From: Schaalia sp. ZJ405
Lineage (GTDB): Bacteria; Actinomycetota; Actinomycetes; Actinomycetales; Actinomycetaceae
Length of the DNA: 64,000 bases
Direction of reading: 5' to 3'
NCBI RefSeq assembly: GCF_011038885.2
Contig: NZ_CP064952.1
Span: 1,736,001-1,800,000 of the forward strand
Part shown: piece after piece, positions 54,663 to 62,844 of the stretch
Layout of the letters: the number at the start of each line of letters is the position of its first letter
How positions within the stretch are numbered: the first letter of the stretch is position 1
Program-made: the position numbers and the translations under genes
Notes under the pieces: generated by a model
What the model saw: only the letters and a program-made list of their open reading frames with translations
Told to the model about the DNA's origin: nothing
Databases searched by the model: none

Positions 54663-55061
54663 GATGCCTCCTTGCGTCGTCACGATGACCGAGGGCCAAC
54701 CCCTCGCTATCCAGGTCGCCTCAATTGTTTCTCCCCGAAATTTTTCCCGTGCAAAATGCACCCAGGTGCGAGCTGTTGAGGTGTGCACTTTTGTTGCTTA
54801 TCGAGGAATTTCCGCAAATTCTGACGACCTGTTTGACCAGACATCGGCGTCATAGGACAACGAGAGAGCGACTGTTTTCGCACGACTTTTCGGGCGACAT
54901 ACCAGCCCAAGGACATGAATCTTTGAGTACGCAATCAGGACAGCACGTGCGTGGACATACCGGGTCCTCGATCATCCAAGGCCCACTGCCCTATCGCCCC
55001 CACAGACGAAAATCGGGGCATGCCGGTCAAGCGGCATGCCCCGATCCACGTGAGATTCAAT
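54663..55061. promoter_or_regulatory. 400-base gap upstream of the rpiB-type gene
   Basis: This is the longest gap inside the catabolic gene series. It holds the terminator-like hairpin at 55012-55045 and probably a second promoter for the downstream genes. CTGTTTTCGCACG (54872-54884) resembles half of the DeoR-type operator found near 61.6 kb. No small gene with good support was seen. Confidence 0.4.
55012..55045. terminator. hairpin after dhaL
   Basis: ATCGGGGCATGCCG (55012-55025) pairs with CGGCATGCCCCGAT (55032-55045), a perfect 14-bp stem. It lies 17 bases after the dhaL stop on the minus strand and would reduce read-through from the transporter-kinase half to the enzyme half. Confidence 0.75.
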
Positions 55062-55712
55062 TTATCCGTCGTACACTGCGGCCTTTGGACCTGTGTCACC
55101 ATTCTCTGCGTCGCGCCAGGCCTCAAGCATCCTCAAAAACGCGGTCGCTCCCGGATCTTGAAGTCCAATACTCCGATCCTGTAGCCACGATGCTCGGCCT
55201 CGTTTTGACTGAAGATCGCGCGTGCGAATCACCGCATCTGCGGCCGCTTCGATTGCCGCATCGATCGGTGACTGAGGAGACGCTGCGAGCGCATCAGCAG
55301 CCGGAACGATCGCATCAAGAATTGTCTTGTCGCCGACCTGGCTCTTTCCTCGATGCGAAATGCTGTCGGCAGCCGACCGTATGAACAATTCGGCATCAGC
55401 AACAGTAATTTCATCTTTTCCAGACCATGCTTTCGATCCCTGAAGCAGTCCGCCAGCGACAAGCGCCGCCATTGTTGACGGATTTGCATTTGCGAATGCC
55501 TTCGCGCACGCCCTCGTCAAATCGGAAGGAGCAGAATCATCCGCTACGTCATCGAGAGCCTCGATAACGGCCTTTGCTCCTGCGGAGATCGTGATGCCAA
55601 GATCTCCGTCTCCGAGCACCTGATCGAGGTCGCGCAGTTCGTCGGCAGCTCCGATTAATAGAGCCATCGACTGACGGACCTGATTCTTCAATTCCTGAGT
55701 TTTCATGCTCAC
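55062..55712 (-). CDS. dhaL: dihydroxyacetone/ketose kinase subunit DhaL
   Basis: The nucleotide-binding half of a two-subunit dihydroxyacetone-type kinase, 216 residues, all helical. Metal and nucleotide residues are in DLDQVLGDGDLGITI, STMAALVAGGLLQGSKAWSG, GKSQVGDKTILDAIVPAADA and GRASWLQDRSIGLQDPGA. The start GTG 55712 overlaps the dhaK stop (GTGA). In PTS organisms DhaL-ADP is rephosphorylated by DhaM; no DhaM is in the window, so it may use ATP directly or a DhaM elsewhere. In tetritol pathways related kinases act on erythrulose. Confidence 0.88.
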   Translation of the reverse strand: MSMKTQELKNQVRQSMALLIGAADELRDLDQVLGDGDLGITISAGAKAVIEALDDVADDSAPSDLTRACAKAFANANPSTMAALVAGGLLQGSKAWSGKDEITVADAELFIRSAADSISHRGKSQVGDKTILDAIVPAADALAASPQSPIDAAIEAAADAVIRTRDLQSKRGRASWLQDRSIGLQDPGATAFLRMLEAWRDAENGDTGPKAAVYDG

Positions 55713-56713
55713 TCATGCTCCTCGAAAAATGGCGACTGTGCCGGTGCGTCCAGAAGTTCCACAATTTCATCGTCGAGTGCGAGGAGCGAAATTGATGCCC
55801 CCGCCATCTCCAGACTCGTTGCGTATTCACCGATGTATTTCCTGTCGATGGACACTCCCTGCTCACTCAGCCGCTGGTGCACCCGTCGGTAAAGAACATA
55901 GAGTTCTTCCAGTGGAGTTGCGCCAAGACCGTTGACCAACACCGCAACTCGATCCCCTGATGTCACGTCAAGATCCGCGACAATCGCATCGAGGATCGTA
56001 TCGGCGATGTCGTCAGCGCACACGAGCTCTCCGCGATGGATTCCAGGCTCCCCGTGAATACCGATACCGATTTCCATTTCGCCGTCAGGTAGCTCAAAAC
56101 TTGGGGCTCCCGTTGTTGGAAGAATCGTCGGCGAGAGGCCAACACCCATCGTCGCAGTCCGGTCGATGACTTTTTCAGCGATAGCCGCAACTTCGTCAAG
56201 GGAGTCGCCACGTTCTGCTGCTGCACCCGCTGCCTTGTATGCGAAGAAAATTCCGGCGACGCCGCGGCGATCTAGCTTTCGGTCTTTTCCTTGTGACGCG
56301 ACATCATCGCGTCCGAGGACGGTGCGAATCTCGATTCCCTCAAGCTCCGCCATGTCAGCAGCGAGGTCGAAGTTAAAAACATCCCCACCATAGTTGCCGT
56401 AGAGGAAGAGAACGCCTGCGCCCCCGTCAACAGCTTGGGCTGCTTCGAAGCACTGTTGGACACTCGGCGATGAGAAGACATTGCCGATTGCGACGCCGGA
56501 ACACAAACCTTTTCCAACGTATCCCTTAAATAGTGGGAGGTGTCCGGATCCGCCGCCGGTGACGATACCGACTTTCCCCTTCACCGGCGCATCTGCGCGC
56601 ACGAGAATACGAGGATCGTCACCGGGTGTTTTCACCTGATCCGGATGAGCCAAGAGAATTCCTTCGATCATTTCATCGACGAAGCGATCTGGCTGATTGA
56701 TGATTTTCTTCAT
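55709..56713 (-). CDS. dhaK: dihydroxyacetone/ketose kinase subunit DhaK
   Basis: The substrate-binding subunit, 334 residues. The N-terminal motif VTGGGSGHLPLFKGYVGKGL and SSPSVQQCFEAA are conserved. The covalent substrate-binding His is His220 in IGIGIHGEPGIHR. The C-terminal part VLVNGLGATPLEELYVLYRR is typical. It forms a complex with the overlapping dhaL product. The ketose could be dihydroxyacetone or erythrulose; neighbours favour the latter. It follows the ABC permease genes by about 60 bases. Confidence 0.9.
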   Translation of the reverse strand: MKKIINQPDRFVDEMIEGILLAHPDQVKTPGDDPRILVRADAPVKGKVGIVTGGGSGHLPLFKGYVGKGLCSGVAIGNVFSSPSVQQCFEAAQAVDGGAGVLFLYGNYGGDVFNFDLAADMAELEGIEIRTVLGRDDVASQGKDRKLDRRGVAGIFFAYKAAGAAAERGDSLDEVAAIAEKVIDRTATMGVGLSPTILPTTGAPSFELPDGEMEIGIGIHGEPGIHRGELVCADDIADTILDAIVADLDVTSGDRVAVLVNGLGATPLEELYVLYRRVHQRLSEQGVSIDRKYIGEYATSLEMAGASISLLALDDEIVELLDAPAQSPFFEEHE

Positions 56714-56771
56714 GGGAAACCTTTCGGTTGATTGGTGGAGAACTTGATGCGGTGTGTGTATCCGCTATCTT

Positions 56772-57833
56772 TTACGCCCGACTGGTGCGCCGATTTCGGC
56801 GAAAAACTTTCGACCAGTTCACTTGATCAACAATGAGCACGGTGATGAGAATTGCTCCCTGTGCTATTGAGTACTGGAATGTCGACAGACGTAACGCCGT
56901 GAAACCGGATTGAACAACCTGTAGCGTCATCGCCGCAAGGAATACGCCGGCAACCGTGGCGAAACCACCGTTTGGGTTCGTCCCACCAAGCACAGCGATC
57001 ACGATGACCAGCAGCACATAGGACGCTCCGTAGTCCGCGGATGCTGTTGGATTACGTGCAATGAAGACGATACCTGCAACAGCACCCAGAAGACCTGTGA
57101 GCAGATAGCTACGCATCAAGAGAGACCTGGAGTTAATCCCGGAATAGCGGGAAGCTACTGGGTTCGCGCCTTCAAGCGTCAAGCCAAGCCCCAGTGGAGT
57201 ACGTCCAATCAAGAAAGCAACAACACCAGCGATCGCGATGAATACGAGAAATAGCGCGGGAATAACCCAGATTGCAGTCTTTCCAAAGAGCGTCAACCCG
57301 CTTGGCGATCCGTAGAGGGTCTTGCCTCCTGTCCACACCACCGCAAGGCCGTTAAAGATCTGCATTGTGCCAAGTGTCGCGAGAATTGGAGTCACACCGA
57401 CATAGGCGATGAGGAAACCATTGACTGCGCCGGCTGCAAGCCCAACAAGAAGGGCCAGCAGAATCAGAGCGGGACCGAGATTTTCTGCCAGCGCTTTGTC
57501 GTGCGCCGCAAGTGCTGTGAACGATGTGGAGATCGTGATCGCTGCAAGATTGGCAATCGACACCAGTGATAGATCAATACCTCCGGTCAGCATCGCGACC
57601 ATCATGGCAACGGCGAGGATACCGATTTCTGGAACAGCCAGGAGCATGTTCTGCATGTTGAGACCCGTCAGAAAGACCCGAGGGGAGAGCAACGCGAACA
57701 ATCCGAATGCGACGACGACCAGAATCATCATCCGCAGGATCGAGTGATTCGAATGTACACGAGCAAGAATGTGCTTCGTCCACTCATCAACACGATGATT
57801 CGTCTGCTTGAGAGTTAATTGAGAGTCGCTCAT
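56772..57833 (-). CDS. carbohydrate ABC transporter permease (RbsC/LsrD type), second
   Basis: A BPD_transp_2 family permease of 353 residues with about ten helices. Typical segments are MLLAVPEIGILAVAMMVAML, TGGIDLSLVSIANLAAI, LVGLAAGAVNGFLIAYVGVTP and the C-terminal GGTNPNGGFATVAGVFLAA. ATG 57833 overlaps the preceding permease stop by four bases. With its partner it forms the membrane channel of the importer. Confidence 0.9.
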   Translation of the reverse strand: MSDSQLTLKQTNHRVDEWTKHILARVHSNHSILRMMILVVVAFGLFALLSPRVFLTGLNMQNMLLAVPEIGILAVAMMVAMLTGGIDLSLVSIANLAAITISTSFTALAAHDKALAENLGPALILLALLVGLAAGAVNGFLIAYVGVTPILATLGTMQIFNGLAVVWTGGKTLYGSPSGLTLFGKTAIWVIPALFLVFIAIAGVVAFLIGRTPLGLGLTLEGANPVASRYSGINSRSLLMRSYLLTGLLGAVAGIVFIARNPTASADYGASYVLLVIVIAVLGGTNPNGGFATVAGVFLAAMTLQVVQSGFTALRLSTFQYSIAQGAILITVLIVDQVNWSKVFRRNRRTSRA

Positions 57834-58879
57834 GCTGCCGCCACTCCTTCCACATTGATGCTCGTCCGTTGTGCCGCTTTCTTCGCTGACAAAGCCTGAA
57901 TACCTACACCGACGATGAGCAGCACACCGACTGCCGTACGCTGCCAAGCGCTGGGAACGCCAATCAAGATCAAGCTGTTGTTAATGATCTGAACCAAAAG
58001 AACACCAAGAACAGTTCCACGTACCGTTCCTCGGCCACCGAAAATGGATGCCCCTCCAAGAACAACAGCAGCGATAATGTCGAGTTCTGAGCCAACAATT
58101 TCTTGTGGATTCGCAGATCTGCCCATAATCATGTAGATGACCCCAGCTGTCGCAGCCATCGCACCCACAAGCACATACACAAGGATCTGCGTTCGTTTCA
58201 CCCGGATTCCCGCACGACTTGCTGACTCAATATCGCCGCCGATTGCGTAGACCGATCGCCCGAACATTGTGCGAGAAAGTAGCCACGCAACAACAACGGC
58301 CAGCACAACTGCGGGAATAGTCATGACATGAAGGAGAGCAACTCCCGTTTCGGTTTTCGTCGTCCAAATGTTCACGGTCGAGGCGCTCGCCATTCCTGAC
58401 GGCAGTTCAGCGATGTACCGTGACCCGACATACGCCAGAAGTACACCCATGAACATCCCTTGAGTTCCAAGGGTGACGATCAGAGTTGGGAGCCGCCATT
58501 TGGAAATAATGAATCCGTTAATTCCGCCGAGAATAATTCCCATAGCAATCGCGCAGGCGAAAGAGCCAAATAATCCGAGATCAATTCCCGTCTGGAGCTG
58601 GAGAACGATCGTCGCATAACCAGCGAAGGACGCAATCGCCGCGAACGACACATCGATGCCACCTGAAATAATGACGAGGAGAACACCAAGTGCGTAGATT
58701 AACGGAACGATCGATGACCTGATGATTGCGAACAACGTTGAGAGCGTGAAGAAAGCCGGGCTCGCAATCGACATCCCAATGATCAGCGCGAGAAGTACTA
58801 ACAGCAAAACGCCCTCATTATTCGGACCTTTAATTGCGTGCACCACCGTTTCAACACGCCTATTTTTCGCCGTGCTCAT
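57830..58879 (-). CDS. carbohydrate ABC transporter permease (RbsC/LsrC type), first
   Basis: A 349-residue permease homologous to the next gene. Segments: PLIYALGVLLVIISGGIDVS, GGINGFIISKWRLPTLIVTL, GTQGMFMGVL and the conserved VLGGASIFGGRGTVRGTVLG. The start overlaps the ATPase stop (ATGA). It is part of the ribose-type importer of the cluster. Confidence 0.9.
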   Translation of the reverse strand: MSTAKNRRVETVVHAIKGPNNEGVLLLVLLALIIGMSIASPAFFTLSTLFAIIRSSIVPLIYALGVLLVIISGGIDVSFAAIASFAGYATIVLQLQTGIDLGLFGSFACAIAMGIILGGINGFIISKWRLPTLIVTLGTQGMFMGVLLAYVGSRYIAELPSGMASASTVNIWTTKTETGVALLHVMTIPAVVLAVVVAWLLSRTMFGRSVYAIGGDIESASRAGIRVKRTQILVYVLVGAMAATAGVIYMIMGRSANPQEIVGSELDIIAAVVLGGASIFGGRGTVRGTVLGVLLVQIINNSLILIGVPSAWQRTAVGVLLIVGVGIQALSAKKAAQRTSINVEGVAAA

Positions 58880-60375
58880 GCGACCACCAGCTCTCGAATA
58901 GTGTCTGCTTCCATTTGATCGCCGGCGAGTTCAGCTTCGATACGGCCATTGCGCGTCACGAGGACACGATGACAGCAGGAGACCAATTCAGGAGCATCAT
59001 CGGAGATGACAATGACGCTCATTCCTTGACGTGCTTGCTCTCGCAAAATGTCAAGAATCTCCGCTTTAGAGCCAACATCTACGCCAACAGTCGGCCCATT
59101 CAAGATGAGAATCTTCGGATTCCGTGCAAGCCATTTAGCGAGGACGACACGCTGCGCATTTCCGCCAGACAACGTCCGAACGGCTGCCTGAACATCGGGC
59201 GCTTTGATTCTCAATTCAGAAAAATACCGACCAATTGTTACTTTGATCTTTCCCGTCCGAAGCGTGTGCATCTTCGACGTATGCTGATCAATCGACGCCG
59301 CAACGACGTTGTGTGCAATAGATTGGTCCAAGAACAGGCCTTCCGTGAGGCGATCTTCTGGGACATATCCGATGCCAGCTGCAATCGCGTCTGTGATTCC
59401 GCGAATGTTCACAACTTTCCCGTGGACCTCTATAGTCCCGGAATCCTTTGGCAGGAGACCGAACAGGGCTTCGGCAATTTCACTTCGTCCAGATCCCAAC
59501 AGACCTGTCAGTCCGACAATCTCACCGGCCTGAACCGAGAAGTTCACGTCCTTCAATGCTGTCCCGGCATTAAGACCGGTCACTCGGAGCATGACCGGGG
59601 CTTCGGGCTGAAGTTCTGGGACACGTCGCGTCTGATCGAGTTGTTTTCCCGTCATATGGACGGCAATGGACTCCCGATCAAGTTCACTTGCCGGTGCGTC
59701 GAGAACATTGCGGCCTGATCGCATAATGGCCACCCGCTGAGAAATCCTCATGACCTCGTCAAGCTTGTGTGACACGAAGACCAAGGCAACGCCTTCTGCG
59801 CGCAGTTTTTCAACGACCGCGAAGAGGCGTTCAACTTCGTGATGTGTCAGAGCTGTTGTCGGCTCATCCATAATGAGCAAGCGGGCATCATTGGCCAGTG
59901 CACGACAAATCGCCGTGAGTTGCTTATCTGCCACGGACAGCTTCTCAACATCCACATCGAGGGGAAGTTTCACGCCGAGGCGTTCAACAACTTCCCGCGC
60001 GAGCGATGTACTCTCTTTGCGACGATACAGGGCTTGCCGCTGTGAGATCGCTCCTGTCAGCGCAATGTTCTCAGCAACTGTCAAATTCGGGAAAAGGGAG
60101 AAATCCTGGTAGATCACTTGGATTCCTGCCTTCATCGCAGCGAGGGGGCTGATGCCGTCCATCGTGTCCCCGTTGATTTCGATGGTGCCTGAATCCGGCT
60201 TGTGGACTCCGGAAATAACTTTGATCAGCGTGGATTTTCCGCAGCCGTTTTCACCAGCGAGACACAGAACTTCTCCGGGGTAAACACTGAGCGAGACTCC
60301 GTCGAGAGCGAGAACCCCATCAAAGTTCTTCACGACATCTTTCACCGTAAGAAACGGTGTTCGCGAGTCAGTCAT
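58876..60375 (-). CDS. carbohydrate ABC transporter ATP-binding protein (RbsA type)
   Basis: A double ABC ATPase of 499 residues. The first domain has Walker A CLAGENGCGKSTLIKVISG, signature-region LSVADKQLTAICRALA and Walker B RLLIMDEPTTAL. The second domain has the degenerate Walker A GLLGSGRSEIAEALFG and signature TLSGGNAQRVVLAKWLARNP, as in RbsA/LsrA. ATG 60375 follows AAAGGAG. It energises the importer made with the two permeases. A hairpin lies between the binding-protein gene and this one. Confidence 0.93.
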   Translation of the reverse strand: MTDSRTPFLTVKDVVKNFDGVLALDGVSLSVYPGEVLCLAGENGCGKSTLIKVISGVHKPDSGTIEINGDTMDGISPLAAMKAGIQVIYQDFSLFPNLTVAENIALTGAISQRQALYRRKESTSLAREVVERLGVKLPLDVDVEKLSVADKQLTAICRALANDARLLIMDEPTTALTHHEVERLFAVVEKLRAEGVALVFVSHKLDEVMRISQRVAIMRSGRNVLDAPASELDRESIAVHMTGKQLDQTRRVPELQPEAPVMLRVTGLNAGTALKDVNFSVQAGEIVGLTGLLGSGRSEIAEALFGLLPKDSGTIEVHGKVVNIRGITDAIAAGIGYVPEDRLTEGLFLDQSIAHNVVAASIDQHTSKMHTLRTGKIKVTIGRYFSELRIKAPDVQAAVRTLSGGNAQRVVLAKWLARNPKILILNGPTVGVDVGSKAEILDILREQARQGMSVIVISDDAPELVSCCHRVLVTRNGRIEAELAGDQMEADTIRELVVA

Positions 60376-60391
60376 AGGTAACTCCTTTGAC

Positions 60392-60426
60392 CGGGTTGGG
60401 GATGCGTCGACCACATCCCCAACCCG
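60392..60426. other. intercistronic hairpin between binding-protein and ATPase genes
   Basis: CGGGTTGGGGATG (60392-60404) pairs perfectly with CATCCCCAACCCG (60414-60426). Hairpins at this point in importer operons commonly stabilise the binding-protein mRNA or partly stop transcription, giving excess binding protein. That role is inferred here. Confidence 0.65.
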
Positions 60427-60438
60427 TGTCTATGAGCG

Positions 60439-61479
60439 TCAGAAATCGTAGCTCTTGGCTTGTTCTGCATCGGCAGCGATTTGTGCTTGCCCGACCCAGA
60501 CGTTGTCGTAGCCATCAAGTTTCTTCAAGCTGTTGTAGCCTTCGATCCCCAGATCAGTTCCTTCAGTGATCTCTCCACCTTCAGAGAGAATCTTGGCGAT
60601 CTGGAGCTGGGCGCGTCCGGCAAGCGCCGGATCCCAGAAGAAGATCTTGTCAATCGATCCGGTCGCGAGGTACTTCGCAGCGGCCGATGGAATCGACGTG
60701 CCCATCACGCAGACGTCATTTTCCAGTCCGGCCTCTTCAATCGCGCGAGCGATACCGGGGACATCGTTTCCGGCAGATCCCTGGAAGGCTTTGATATCCG
60801 GGTACTTCCCCAGAACTTCTTTTGCCTTTTCGTATGCAGCGGTCTCGTTATCGGTCGATTCGATCGGTGTCTCGACGCGTTCCATCTCAGGGAAGTTCTT
60901 CTGCTGGTACTTGTAGGCCGCTTCAACCCACTCCATGTGAGTCTTTGCCGTGAGACCACCGACAAACTGAACGTACTTGCCTTTTCCACCGGTGCACTCA
61001 CCGATGTTCTTCATGATGTCTTCACCGTAGCTCGCATTATCAAATGCCTCGATATCGATATCGACGTTTTCAATGCCCGTTGCCTCGTGAGCAACGACCT
61101 TGATTCCCTGTGCGCGAGCTTGTTCAAGCACTGCCGAGAGCGCTTCGGGAGAGTTGGGAACCACAGTGATCGCCGCAGGCTTTTGCGCGATGAGATCCTG
61201 GATGATCTGGATCTGCTTCTCAGGACTCACGTCGTCACCGCCTTCGGTGCGGGTGTCGAAGCCGTTTTCTTTGCCCCACTCGACAACACCGACATCCATG
61301 CGATCGAACCACGCGATGCCCTTGACTTTAACGACGGTGACCATCGTCTGCGCATCGGTACCTGCTTCTTTCGAGCCTGAATCGCCAGTAGTGCTCGAAC
61401 CACCGCCGACCGTGCTACATGCACCCAGAGTCAGTGCAGACGCAGCGGCAATAGCTGCCATTGAATAACGCACCTTCAT
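60439..61479 (-). CDS. sugar ABC transporter substrate-binding lipoprotein (LsrB/RhaS-like)
   Basis: A type I periplasmic-binding-fold lipoprotein of 346 residues. The signal peptide ends in LTLGACSTVG with lipidated Cys at about residue 21. Domain features: GIAWFDRMDVGVVEWGKENG, QIIQDLIAQKPAAITVVPNS, KVVAHEATGIENVDIDIEAF, FQGSAGNDVPGIARAIEEAG, IFFWDPALAGRAQLQIAKIL and the terminal KSYDF. The last two resemble LsrB (AI-2) and RhaS (rhamnose) proteins. AAGGAG precedes the ATG. It is the first gene of the leftward series and shares a regulatory region with deoR. The ligand is unknown. Confidence 0.9.
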   Translation of the reverse strand: MKVRYSMAAIAAASALTLGACSTVGGGSSTTGDSGSKEAGTDAQTMVTVVKVKGIAWFDRMDVGVVEWGKENGFDTRTEGGDDVSPEKQIQIIQDLIAQKPAAITVVPNSPEALSAVLEQARAQGIKVVAHEATGIENVDIDIEAFDNASYGEDIMKNIGECTGGKGKYVQFVGGLTAKTHMEWVEAAYKYQQKNFPEMERVETPIESTDNETAAYEKAKEVLGKYPDIKAFQGSAGNDVPGIARAIEEAGLENDVCVMGTSIPSAAAKYLATGSIDKIFFWDPALAGRAQLQIAKILSEGGEITEGTDLGIEGYNSLKKLDGYDNVWVGQAQIAADAEQAKSYDF

Positions 61480-61524
61480 GTCATCACTCCTTCGTGACTA
61501 TGTGAATGATCACGGCACATCATC

Positions 61525-61540
61525 AGCGCGCCTTCGCGCT
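61525..61540. promoter_or_regulatory. operator-like inverted repeat O1
   Basis: AGCGCG-CCTT-CGCGCT, a 6-4-6 inverted repeat. It lies downstream of the proposed promoter and 46 bases before the binding-protein start, where bound repressor would block transcription. Confidence 0.6.
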
Positions 61541-61570
61541 CGGACTTCCAAATCCGCGCCGCGATCACCC

Positions 61571-61598
61571 ATCATACTCACGATTCCGCGCACTACAA
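61571..61598 (-). promoter_or_regulatory. probable promoter of the catabolic operon
   Basis: On the minus strand TTGTAG (61593-61598) and TATGAT (61571-61576) are separated by 16 bases, a fair vegetative promoter pointing to the binding-protein gene. Operators lie on both sides. Confidence 0.5.
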
Positions 61599-61609
61599 TC
61601 CCTTTTTTA

Positions 61610-61625
61610 TGCGCGTTTTCGCGCA
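61610..61625. promoter_or_regulatory. operator-like inverted repeat O2
   Basis: TGCGCG-TTTT-CGCGCA, a perfect 6-4-6 inverted repeat just upstream of the -35 box of the leftward promoter. It is identical to O3. Confidence 0.65.
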
Positions 61626-61742
61626 GTATGCACGAGAATCACGACATTTCCACGGGAGATCAGGACAATTACCCCCGATCTTTCCCTGATATCACGCAGA
61701 CTCGTTACTCAATCGTTACCATTTACTCGAGACGCGACACAA

Positions 61743-61758
61743 TGCGCGTTTTCGCGCA
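61743..61758. promoter_or_regulatory. operator-like inverted repeat O3
   Basis: TGCGCG-TTTT-CGCGCA, identical to O2 and 133 bases from it, placed just upstream of the proposed deoR promoter (TTGCTA 61767-61772, 16-base spacer, TATGAT 61789-61794). Confidence 0.65.
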
Positions 61759-61873
61759 ATACATGCTTGCTAGCGAACTAGAATTCGTTATGATGATCTT
61801 TATACTGACGCGACGAGGCGTCGATGAGTAGATCCCATACCCTCAAGCTCTAAAACCGCGATTTGAGGAAAAC

Positions 61874-62635
61874 ATGAATCGGCAGGAACGCATACTCGCA
61901 CTGCTGGAGGAAACCGGATTTGTCACCGTCTCCTCCCTCGCAGCCCAGCTTCGGGTGAATGTCTCGACAATCAGACGCGACCTTGCACAGATGGCTCATC
62001 AAGGGCTGCTTCAACGAACGCACGGCGGGGCAATCCCCCTGAAGGAACGCACGCTTTCCACGGTAACTGAAGTCCCGCACCTTCAGGAAAAACGCGCAAT
62101 CGGCCCAGCGATGGCCGAAAGGATTCTCGAAGATCAAACGGTGTTCCTTGATACGGGAACTACCTGCCTCGAGGTTGCGCGTGCCCTCAACCAAGAACAC
62201 GTGACAATCGTGACCCATGATCTATTGATCGCGATGGAAGTGCTCCGTCACCCCTCACTCAACCTCGTATTCGTCGGCGGGGAGCTTCTTCCCACATCCA
62301 CTCACATGTGGGGACCAACAGCGATTGATCAGATCGACAAGATCCGAGTCAATGTGGCAATTTTCGGAGCAAGTTCGATCATGCAGGACGGGATCTACGG
62401 AAACGGCGGTTACTCCCTTGAACTTCAACGAAAAGTTCGCTCGATCGCGTCTGAAGCGTTCTTCGTTGCCGACTCAACGAAATTTGGCCGTCAAGCAATG
62501 TACAAGATCCTCGGAATCGAAGACTTCACGGCAGGAATCACGGACTCACTTCTGACACCGATGACAGCAGCTTCGTATCCGATTCCCCTCATTCGCGCTC
62601 ACGTCGAATTTCCCCCGGGTGACACACACGCCTAA
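61874..62635 (+). CDS. DeoR-family transcriptional regulator
   Basis: A 253-residue regulator. The N-terminal DeoR helix-turn-helix reads RQERILALLEETGFVTVSSL, then AAQLRVNVSTIRRDLAQM, ending in LLQRTHGGAI. The C-terminal sugar-phosphate sensor domain has FLDTGTTCLEVARAL, NLVFVGGELLPTS and ADSTKFGRQAMYKI. GAGGAAA precedes the ATG. It is divergent from the catabolic series and faces three copies of an inverted repeat, so it most likely represses the series and itself until a phosphorylated intermediate binds. Confidence 0.92.
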   Translation: MNRQERILALLEETGFVTVSSLAAQLRVNVSTIRRDLAQMAHQGLLQRTHGGAIPLKERTLSTVTEVPHLQEKRAIGPAMAERILEDQTVFLDTGTTCLEVARALNQEHVTIVTHDLLIAMEVLRHPSLNLVFVGGELLPTSTHMWGPTAIDQIDKIRVNVAIFGASSIMQDGIYGNGGYSLELQRKVRSIASEAFFVADSTKFGRQAMYKILGIEDFTAGITDSLLTPMTAASYPIPLIRAHVEFPPGDTHA

Positions 62636-62746
62636 GTGCGGCGGTCGAGCCAACACCGGACGAGGTCCGACAACTGCGCCGGCACGATCAACAGAAATTC
62701 CTCCGGCGCCTGAACGTGCTCGCCAGAAGACGACGGGCGAAAAACC

Positions 62747-62788
62747 CTGAGGGGGTTCGCGATCGTCACAGATCGCGAACCCCCTCAG
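62747..62788. terminator. convergent terminator between deoR and mdh
   Basis: A perfect 18-bp stem (CTGAGGGGGTTCGCGATC at 62747-62764 with its complement at 62771-62788) with a GTCACA loop. It separates the convergent deoR and mdh transcripts. Confidence 0.85.
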
Positions 62789-62844
62789 TCCTCGTTCATT
62801 CACGTCCCCAGGATGACCTGGACAACGTGATGATCAACGGGATG

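Noticed and set aside
46027..61479. The LsrB-like binding protein and FGGY kinase as an autoinducer-2 (Lsr) uptake system
   Set aside because: There is no lsrF or lsrG, and DhaK/DhaL, AraM, RpiB and HAD genes fit a carbon-source pathway better. The binding-protein resemblance is also shared with RhaS.
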